Notes under the pieces: generated by a model
Told to the model about the DNA's origin: nothing
Database searches by the model: none
Seen by the model: the letters and a program-made list of their open reading frames with translations, nothing else
Assembly (NCBI GenBank): GCA_963545565.1
Contig: CAUUJV010000019.1
Span: 1 to 11,753 of the forward strand
DNA length: 11,753 nt
From: CAUUJV01 sp963545565
Lineage (GTDB): Bacteria; Actinomycetota; Actinomycetes; Actinomycetales; Bifidobacteriaceae
Direction: 5' to 3'
Translations under genes and position numbers: made by a program
In this document: positions 6,450-11,753 of the stretch, piece by piece
Layout of the letters: each line of letters starts with the position of its first letter
How positions within the stretch are numbered: the stretch's first letter is position 1

Positions 6450-8009
6450 CTATTCCCACTCGATCGTCGCCGGCGGCTTGGAAGTCACGTCGAGGGTGAC
6501 CCGGTTGATACCGCGGCACTCATTGGTAATGCGCGTTGAAATCGTGGAAAGCACATCGTAAGGAACGCGGGACCAATCAGCTGTCATGGCATCTTCAGAG
6601 CTTACGGGGCGCAGCACGATTGGGTTGCCATACGTACGCTCGTCACCTTGCACGCCCACAGAGTGAACGTCTGCAAGGAGCACGACCGGGCACTGCCAGA
6701 TGTCGCGATCCAGGCCGGCCTTGCTCAGCTCTTCACGGGCAATTGCATCTGCCTCGCGCAGGAGGTCAAGACGCTCCCGAGTGATCGCGCCGATGATACG
6801 GATGCCGAGGCCAGGGCCAGGGAACGGCTGGCGCCACACCATCTCTTCAGGAAGACCAAGCTCAGTGCCGATAGCACGAACTTCATCCTTGAACAGAGTG
6901 CGCAAAGGCTCAACGAGCGAGAAGTTCAAATCTTCCGGCAAACCGCCAACATTATGGTGGCTCTTGATATTGGAAGCACCATCGCCGCCGCCGGATTCAA
7001 CCACATCCGGGTAAAGGGTGCCCTGAACAAGGAACTTTACTTCCCCACCTTCATTGCCAGCCTGTTCAACTATCGCGCGGGCTGCCTTTTCGAAGGTACG
7101 AATGAACTTTTCGCCAATGATCTTGCGCTTGCGCTCTGGCTCTGTAACGCCATCAAGGGCTGCCAGGAAGTCTTCAGAAGAGTCAACAGTAATAAGCTTG
7201 ATTCCGGTCGCCTCTACAAAGTCATGCTTTACCTGTTCAACTTCGCCTTTTCGAAGCAGACCATGGTCCACGAACACGCATGTGAGCTGATCGCCAATCG
7301 CCTTGTGAACAAGTGCAGCAGCAACAGCAGAATCAACGCCGCCAGAAAGACCACAGATGACCTGCTTGTCCCCCACCTGTTCACGGATTTTTGCAACCTG
7401 GTCGTCAATAATATTAGAAGCGGTCCAGCTGCGCTCAATGCCTGCACGATCAAGAAATGCCTCGAAAATGTTCTGGCCGAGTGGAGTGTGCTTTACTTCC
7501 GGGTGCCACTGAACGCCATAGAGCTTGCGGGATTCATCCTGCATAGCAGCCACAGGGGCACCAGCCGTGTGAGCCAATACTTCAAAGCCCTGAGGCGCTT
7601 CTTTAACAGCAACTCCGTGACTCATCCATGTGCTCTGATCAGCAGGAGAACCTTCAAGGATCCCCTTTGCATTATCGATCACAGCAGCAGTTTTGCCATA
7701 CTCGCCAAGCGCGGCTTTGTCAACGTTGCCGCCCAGCTCATGAGCCATCACCTGGAAGCCATAGCAGATCCCCAAAACAGGGACTCCGGCTTCAAAAATC
7801 TTTTCACCGATCCCCGGAGCACCTTCCTCGTACACAGAAGCTGGGCCGCCGGAAAGAATGACTGCCTTGGGATCCTTCGCAAGGATCTCGTCAACTGGCA
7901 TGGAATGTGGAACGAGCTCGGAATACACACCGGCTTCGCGCACTCGACGTGCAATAAGCTGTGCATACTGAGCACCAAAATCAACAACGAGTACCGGACC
8001 TTGTGCCAT
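6450..8009 (-). CDS. guaA: GMP synthase (glutamine-hydrolysing)
   Basis: A 519-residue cytoplasmic enzyme that converts XMP, ATP and glutamine to GMP, the last step of de novo guanine nucleotide synthesis. The N-terminal class I glutamine amidotransferase domain (about 1-190) has nucleophile Cys82 in GICYGFQ and His169/Glu171 in GVQWHPEV. The ATP-pyrophosphatase domain has the P-loop SGGVDS at 222-227. The C-terminal dimerisation domain ends in TSKPPATIEWE, the usual GuaA end. The length is normal and no key residue is missing. The ATG at 8009 follows a strong GGAGGGG Shine-Dalgarno sequence (minus strand, about 8012-8018). It is convergent with the GH1 gene and divergent from xfp, a neighbour relation known in bifidobacteria. 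Expression is presumably set by promoter elements in the 8010-8100 region. Confidence 0.98.
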   Translation of the reverse strand: MAQGPVLVVDFGAQYAQLIARRVREAGVYSELVPHSMPVDEILAKDPKAVILSGGPASVYEEGAPGIGEKIFEAGVPVLGICYGFQVMAHELGGNVDKAALGEYGKTAAVIDNAKGILEGSPADQSTWMSHGVAVKEAPQGFEVLAHTAGAPVAAMQDESRKLYGVQWHPEVKHTPLGQNIFEAFLDRAGIERSWTASNIIDDQVAKIREQVGDKQVICGLSGGVDSAVAAALVHKAIGDQLTCVFVDHGLLRKGEVEQVKHDFVEATGIKLITVDSSEDFLAALDGVTEPERKRKIIGEKFIRTFEKAARAIVEQAGNEGGEVKFLVQGTLYPDVVESGGGDGASNIKSHHNVGGLPEDLNFSLVEPLRTLFKDEVRAIGTELGLPEEMVWRQPFPGPGLGIRIIGAITRERLDLLREADAIAREELSKAGLDRDIWQCPVVLLADVHSVGVQGDERTYGNPIVLRPVSSEDAMTADWSRVPYDVLSTISTRITNECRGINRVTLDVTSKPPATIEWE

Positions 8010-8036
8010 TACCCCTCCAAAGAACGAACACTAAAG

Positions 8037-8042
8037 ATTATG
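8037..8042 (-). promoter_or_regulatory. Weak candidate -10 box of guaA
   Basis: On the minus strand this is CATAAT (5/6 to TATAAT), 27 nt upstream of the guaA ATG. A poor -35 (TTATAT) is 17 nt further upstream. It would give a leader of about 20 nt carrying the Shine-Dalgarno sequence. Other TATA-like strings at 8049-8066 compete with it. Confidence 0.3.
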
Positions 8043-8048
8043 CGGGCT

Positions 8049-8093
8049 TATAAAGACATATATAAGGACATGCATGGAGGCACATATGCATGG
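8049..8093. repeat. Two sets of short direct repeats upstream of guaA
   Basis: TATAAAGACAT (8049-8059) and TATAAGGACAT (8061-8071) are 10/11 identical with a 12-bp period. ATGCATGG follows at 8070-8077 and 8086-8093 with a 16-bp period. They lie 40-85 bp upstream of the guaA start, where promoter or regulator sites would be. No known riboswitch or purine-repressor box is recognised. Confidence 0.5.
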
Positions 8094-8369
8094 GATCGAT
8101 CACTAAAAAAGTTAACATGAAAATCCCCAGATTGAAGTTTCTCACACAGAATCTAACATTTTTAAACAAATAGCCTGTTTTCGCTGGCTTTCGGGCAATT
8201 TTGATGGTGTTGAACAGATAGTTTTTATCGTGCAATCTGCCCGATCTGCTCGAAAGTGAACACGATTCACGACTTTTCCTAACAAAACGCACCAATCACT
8301 ACCGATGTCAATCAAATAAAGTCTAACTCTCTTCGTATTGTTGGAATCAATTGAGAGCGGAAAATACCG
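8094..8369. other. A/T-richer divergent spacer between guaA and xfp, no gene recognised
   Basis: Together with its flanks this is a 414-bp spacer without a credible gene. It should hold the xfp promoter, but no convincing -35/-10 pair stands out. A possible weak dyad, GTGAA-N5-TTCAC (8256-8270), resembles a small operator about 155 bp upstream of the xfp start. Confidence 0.5.
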
Positions 8370-8379
8370 TTCTTAAGAA
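8370..8379. promoter_or_regulatory. Perfect 10-bp palindrome upstream of xfp
   Basis: TTCTTAAGAA is a perfect palindrome 44 bp before the xfp ATG, probably in or near the promoter or leader. A 10-bp palindrome in A/T-rich DNA can occur by chance, so a protein site is only possible. Confidence 0.3.
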
Positions 8380-8390
8380 AAATAATCGAT

Positions 8391-8420
8391 TGCACTTTTA
8401 TGTGCAGGAGTACAGGAGTA
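8391..8420 (+). promoter_or_regulatory. Hairpin plus duplicated Shine-Dalgarno box of xfp
   Basis: TGCAC (8391-8395) and GTGCA (8402-8406) form a small hairpin with a 6-nt loop. The 8-bp unit CAGGAGTA is then tandemly duplicated (8405-8412, 8413-8420), giving two AGGAG boxes 13 and 5 nt before the ATG at 8424. The second spacing is near optimal and sets the start. The hairpin overlaps only the first base of the upstream AGGAG. The in-frame ATG at 8400 lies partly in the hairpin loop and has no Shine-Dalgarno sequence. Confidence 0.65.
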
Positions 8421-8423
8421 CAC

Positions 8424-10898
8424 ATGACGAGTCCTGTTATTGGCACCCCCTGGAAGAAGCTTGACGCTCCAGTTTCTGATGAGGCGCTTGAAGGCGTTGA
8501 CAAGTACTGGCGTGCAGCTAACTATCTTTCCATTGGTCAGATCTATCTTCGCAGCAACCCACTGATGAAGGCACCTTTCACCCGCGACGATGTTAAGCAC
8601 CGTCTCGTAGGTCACTGGGGAACCACCCCTGGCCTCAACTTCCTGATCGGTCACATCAACCGTTTGATCGCTGACCATCAGCAGAACACAGTAATCATTA
8701 TGGGACCGGGCCACGGCGGCCCTGCAGGTACATCACAGTCTTACCTTGACGGTACTTATACCGAATATTTCCCTAACATTACCAAGGACGAAGCTGGCCT
8801 CCAGAAGTTCTTCCGTCAGTTCTCTTATCCTGGCGGCATTCCTTCTCACTTTGCTCCAGAGACTCCTGGCTCTATCCACGAAGGTGGCGAGCTGGGTTAC
8901 GCTCTTTCACATGCTTATGGCGCTGTGATGAATAATCCTTCCCTCTTCGTTCCTGCTATCGTGGGTGACGGCGAGGCTGAGACCGGCCCATTGGCTACTG
9001 GCTGGCAGTCCAACAAGCTCGTGAACCCACGCACTGACGGTATTGTTCTCCCAATCTTGCATTTGAACGGCTACAAGATCGCTAACCCAACGATCCTCTC
9101 CCGCATTTCTGATGAAGAGCTCCACGAGTTCTTCCACGGCATGGGTTACGAACCATATGAGTTCGTTGCAGGCTTCGATGACGAAAGCGCACAATCCATT
9201 CACCGCCGCTTTGCTGATTTGTTTGAAACCGTCTTTGATGAGATTTGCGACATCAAGGCAACAGCTCAGACTAACGATGTTGATCGTCCGTTCTACCCAA
9301 TGATCATCTTCCGTACTCCTAAGGGCTGGACCTGCCCTAAGTACATCGACGGCAAGAAGACTGAGGGATCATGGCGTTCTCACCAGGTGCCACTTGCATC
9401 TGCACGTGATACCGAAGAGCACTTCGAAGTTCTCAAGAACTGGCTCGAATCTTACAAGCCGGAAGAACTCTTTGACGACAAGGGCGCTGTACGTCCAGAG
9501 GTCACCGAGTTCATGCCTGAAGGTGAGCTCCGCATTGGCGAGAATCCAAATGCTAACGGCGGACGTATCCGCCAAGAGCTTGATCTCCCAGCTATCGAAG
9601 ACTATGAAGTCAAGGAAGTCAAGGAATTCGGCCATGGCTGGGGCCAGCTCGAAGCTACCCGCAAGATGGGTGAATACACTCGCGACGTGATCCGTCGCAA
9701 CCCTGATTCATTCCGCATCTTCGGGCCGGACGAGACCGCTTCCAACCGTCTGCAGGCTGCTTACGAAGTAACCAACAAGCAGTGGGATGCAGGCTACCTC
9801 TCTGACCTCGTTGATGAGCACATGAATGTGACTGGTCAGGTGACTGAGCAGCTTTCTGAACACCAGATGGAAGGCTTCCTCGAGGCTTACCTCCTCACTG
9901 GCCGCCACGGTGTATGGAGCTCTTATGAGTCCTTCGTTCACGTGATCGATTCCATGCTCAACCAGCATGCAAAGTGGCTCGAAGCAACTGTTCGTGAGAT
10001 CCCATGGCGCAAGCCGATCTCCTCCATGAACCTTCTTGTTTCTTCCCACGTATGGCGTCAGGACCACAATGGCTTCAGCCACCAGGATCCGGGCGTGATC
10101 GACATCCTCCTGAACAAGAACTTCAATAACGACCATGTAGTTGGCATCTACCTCCCAGTTGATTCCAACATGCTGCTCGCTGTAACTGAGAAGGTCTACA
10201 AGTCCACCAATAAGATCAACGCGATCATCGCTGGCAAGCAGCCAGCTGCTACATGGCTGACTCTTGATGAAGCGAAGGCAGAACTCGAAAAGGGCGCTGC
10301 TGAGTGGAAGTGGGCATCCAACGCAGAAGGCGACGATGTTGACATCGTTCTTGCTGCTGCTGGCGACGTTCCAACCCAGGAAATCATGGCAGCTTCCGAT
10401 AAGCTCAACGAGCTCGGCGTGAAGTTCAAGGTAGTCAACGTTGTTGATCTCCTCGCTATCCAGAACGCTTCTGAGAACAACGAAGCACTCTCCGATGAAG
10501 AATTCACTGAGCTCTTCACCGCTGACAAGCCAGTTCTCTTTGCATTCCACTCCTATGCCCGCGAGGTACGCTCCCTCATCTGGGATCGTCCAAACCACGA
10601 CAACTTCAATGTTCATGGTTATGAAGAGCAGGGTTCCACTACCACGCCTTATGACATGGTTCGTGTTAACAACATCGACCGTTATGAGCTCGTCGCTGAA
10701 GCACTCCGTGCTGTAGATGCAGACAAGTTCGCAGCCGAGATCGACAGGCTCGAGGCATTCCGTACCGAAGCCTTCCAGTTCGCAGTCGACAAGGGCTACG
10801 ATCACCCTGATTACACCGATTGGGTGTATTCCGGCGTCAACACCAATAAGCAGGGCGCAGTTTCCGCAACTGCTGCAACTGCAGGTGACAACGAGTAG
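8424..10898 (+). CDS. xfp: Xylulose-5-phosphate/fructose-6-phosphate phosphoketolase
   Basis: An 824-residue thiamine-diphosphate enzyme, the hallmark of the bifid shunt. It cleaves xylulose-5-P to acetyl-P and glyceraldehyde-3-P, and fructose-6-P to acetyl-P and erythrose-4-P. The sequence follows the Bifidobacterium Xfp pattern from MTSPVIGTPW to ATAATAGDNE. His64, His320 and Glu479 fall exactly at the positions known as catalytic in the characterised B. breve enzyme; Glu479 is in SEHQMEG. The ThDP-binding GDGE is at 181-184, inside the phosphoketolase signature GDGEAETGPLATGW. Length is within one residue of the family norm. The start at 8424 is supported by AGGAG 5 nt upstream and by the conserved N-terminus. 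Codon use is strongly biased (Lys nearly always AAG), as expected for one of the most abundant proteins of the cell. It has its own terminator and is followed by pta, whose product uses the acetyl-P. Confidence 0.98.
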   Translation: MTSPVIGTPWKKLDAPVSDEALEGVDKYWRAANYLSIGQIYLRSNPLMKAPFTRDDVKHRLVGHWGTTPGLNFLIGHINRLIADHQQNTVIIMGPGHGGPAGTSQSYLDGTYTEYFPNITKDEAGLQKFFRQFSYPGGIPSHFAPETPGSIHEGGELGYALSHAYGAVMNNPSLFVPAIVGDGEAETGPLATGWQSNKLVNPRTDGIVLPILHLNGYKIANPTILSRISDEELHEFFHGMGYEPYEFVAGFDDESAQSIHRRFADLFETVFDEICDIKATAQTNDVDRPFYPMIIFRTPKGWTCPKYIDGKKTEGSWRSHQVPLASARDTEEHFEVLKNWLESYKPEELFDDKGAVRPEVTEFMPEGELRIGENPNANGGRIRQELDLPAIEDYEVKEVKEFGHGWGQLEATRKMGEYTRDVIRRNPDSFRIFGPDETASNRLQAAYEVTNKQWDAGYLSDLVDEHMNVTGQVTEQLSEHQMEGFLEAYLLTGRHGVWSSYESFVHVIDSMLNQHAKWLEATVREIPWRKPISSMNLLVSSHVWRQDHNGFSHQDPGVIDILLNKNFNNDHVVGIYLPVDSNMLLAVTEKVYKSTNKINAIIAGKQPAATWLTLDEAKAELEKGAAEWKWASNAEGDDVDIVLAAAGDVPTQEIMAASDKLNELGVKFKVVNVVDLLAIQNASENNEALSDEEFTELFTADKPVLFAFHSYAREVRSLIWDRPNHDNFNVHGYEEQGSTTTPYDMVRVNNIDRYELVAEALRAVDADKFAAEIDRLEAFRTEAFQFAVDKGYDHPDYTDWVYSGVNTNKQGAVSATAATAGDNE

Positions 10899-10920
10899 TT
10901 CTAGTTAGTTAGAAGAGAAG

Positions 10921-10961
10921 ACGGCTCTGGCACATCGCCGGGGCCGTTTTCTTTTATTTTT
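10921..10961 (+). terminator. Rho-independent terminator of xfp
   Basis: ACGGCTCTGGC (10921-10931) pairs with GCCGGGGCCGT (10937-10947) in an 11-bp, G/C-rich stem with two G-U pairs and a 5-nt loop, followed by TTTTCTTTTATTTTT. It begins 22 nt after the xfp stop. This suggests that pta downstream is mostly transcribed separately or by read-through. Confidence 0.9.
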
Positions 10962-10978
10962 GTGGTACAAAGCACATC

Positions 10979-11026
10979 CAATACTCAGATAAAATCCAGT
11001 ATTGAGTTCAACATCTGGCTTACAAT
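10979..11026 (+). promoter_or_regulatory. Candidate pta promoter region with an inverted repeat
   Basis: CAATACT (10979-10985) and AGTATTG (10998-11004) are perfect 7-bp inverted arms with a 12-nt spacer. A good -10 candidate, TACAAT (5/6), lies at 11021-11026, 71 bp before the pta start. TTGAGT (11002-11007) resembles a -35 but is only 13 nt away, which is too close, so the -35 is uncertain. The dyad sits where a regulator of pta could bind. Prediction only. Confidence 0.4.
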
Positions 11027-11097
11027 GTCAAGGGTATGGCACGGAAGCCAGCACGATCCAACAAATGCCAAGAGATTGGCCTAAGGAGAAAAGACAA

Positions 11098-11753
11098 GTG
11101 AGTCTTACCACCGTTTATATTGCAAGCCCAGAAGGCAAGAATGGCCGTAACGTTGTAGCCAGTGGAGTTGTATCAGCATTCAAGCAATCAGAAAAATTCA
11201 ACAAGACTGCAGTATTTCGCCCTATCGTTTGCGGAAAAGACACCTTTACTCAGGTTCTTCTCAACACCGCCGGCACTGACGAAACTTTTGAACAGTCACG
11301 CGCAGTGTGCCCGTGCAAGGCGCTGCGCGATCATGAAGGTGCCCGCGGCGACATTGTGCGTACATGGCAGGAATTCCTCCCGGCTCAAAATGCTGATGCT
11401 GTAGCGATCATCGGTAAGGATGGTCGCGAAGCTTTTGATCCTGAAGGATTCACTCTCGATGTACAGGTAGCTGCAGATTTACAGGCTCCAGTGTTCCTTG
11501 CAATCTGCTGCATACCACGCGGACCAAAGGGTGTTGCTCAGACTATCGAAACCTGCACCAAGGCTGTGAAGGACGCTGGCACAGACGTGGCGGGCGTGTT
11601 CATCACCGGCTGGAACCCGGAGGATACTGAAAAAGGCGAAGGAATCAAGGAAGTCCTTTCTGGTCTCGATATCCCCGGCTGGCTCATTCCTGCACATTCC
11701 TGCATGACAGATGAAGAAGCAGCAGAGTCTCTCGTGGAATTCCAGAAGGCTGC
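11098..11753 (+). CDS. pta: Phosphate acetyltransferase, N-terminal part (runs off the right edge)
   Basis: The GTG at 11098, with AAGGAG 9 nt upstream (11083-11088), opens 218 codons to the window edge. The protein begins MSLTTVYIASPEGKNGRNVV and continues with VFRPIVC and, near 165-175, AGVFITGWNPE. This fits the N-terminal dethiobiotin-synthetase-like regulatory domain of long, two-part Pta proteins; the catalytic C-terminal domain is outside the window. Pta interconverts acetyl-P plus CoA with acetyl-CoA plus phosphate. It directly follows xfp, the acetyl-P source, as in other bifidobacteria. The N-terminal domain has lost a proper P-loop, as usual for the family. It is fairly Cys-rich (VCPCK, ICCIP). 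Assignment rests on both sequence pattern and neighbourhood. Confidence 0.87.
   Translation, partial: MSLTTVYIASPEGKNGRNVVASGVVSAFKQSEKFNKTAVFRPIVCGKDTFTQVLLNTAGTDETFEQSRAVCPCKALRDHEGARGDIVRTWQEFLPAQNADAVAIIGKDGREAFDPEGFTLDVQVAADLQAPVFLAICCIPRGPKGVAQTIETCTKAVKDAGTDVAGVFITGWNPEDTEKGEGIKEVLSGLDIPGWLIPAHSCMTDEEAAESLVEFQKA

Noticed and set aside
6241..6561. 106-codon plus-strand open frame in the GH1-guaA spacer
   Set aside because: It starts inside the terminator U-tract, runs over the hairpins and into the antisense of guaA, and has no coding signal.
8010..8110. Purine riboswitch upstream of guaA
   Set aside because: The conserved purine riboswitch core and loop sequences are not present, and the likely leader is too short.
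6648..8120. 490-codon open frame on the plus strand, antisense to guaA
   Set aside because: It lies almost wholly opposite a clear guaA, has no recognisable domain and an implausible composition. It is a by-product of guaA codon bias.
8038..8295. 85-codon minus-strand open frame in the guaA-xfp spacer
   Set aside because: No Shine-Dalgarno sequence or recognisable domain was seen, it is A/T-rich, and it covers the likely promoter region of guaA.
8400..8423. ATG start giving an 8-residue longer Xfp
   Set aside because: It lies partly in a hairpin loop without a Shine-Dalgarno sequence. The conserved Xfp N-terminus begins at 8424 and catalytic residue numbers match only that start.
9708..10805. 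365-codon open frame on the minus strand inside xfp
   Set aside because: It is a mirror of biased xfp codons with no family resemblance. xfp itself is certain.

Overview
The window comes from a member of the Bifidobacteriaceae (Bifidobacterium, Scardovia or a close relative). The main evidence is a near-canonical xylulose-5-P/fructose-6-P phosphoketolase gene (xfp), the key enzyme of the bifid shunt. It is divergent from guaA and followed by pta, an arrangement known from bifidobacteria. Moderate-to-high GC in the genes, A/T-richer spacers and strong AAG/CTC/GAC codon preference in xfp fit this. I cannot name the species.

Left half (1-6250): a catabolic gene cluster for rhamnosylated plant glycosides. 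An IclR-family regulator (only its N-terminal 110 residues, minus strand) is divergent from a three-gene unit: an MFS sugar/glycoside transporter, a GH78 alpha-L-rhamnosidase (992 aa) and a GH1 beta-glycosidase (453 aa). Gaps are short (44 and 21 nt) and a Rho-independent terminator lies at 6213-6249. Neither glycosidase has a signal peptide. The likely route is uptake of the intact glycoside, removal of the terminal rhamnose by GH78, then removal of the beta-linked glucose by GH1, as would be needed for rutinosides or neohesperidosides. The substrate is an inference.

Middle (6250-8423): a convergent spacer with two adjacent hairpins, then guaA (GMP synthase, minus strand), then a 414-bp A/T-richer divergent spacer towards xfp with several short repeats.

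Right half (8424-11753): xfp, with a duplicated Shine-Dalgarno box next to a small hairpin, its own strong terminator, a 7-bp inverted repeat beside a candidate -10 box, and the first 218 codons of pta. Xfp makes acetyl phosphate and Pta interconverts it with acetyl-CoA, so the two act in consecutive steps. The terminator and spacer between them suggest separate promoters.

I see no mobile element, CRISPR array, tRNA, rRNA or phage gene. Nothing here is clearly a new system. The most interesting items are the rhamnoside cluster, the low-complexity N-terminus of the GH1 enzyme, the xfp translation-start region and the unexplained dyads in the spacers.
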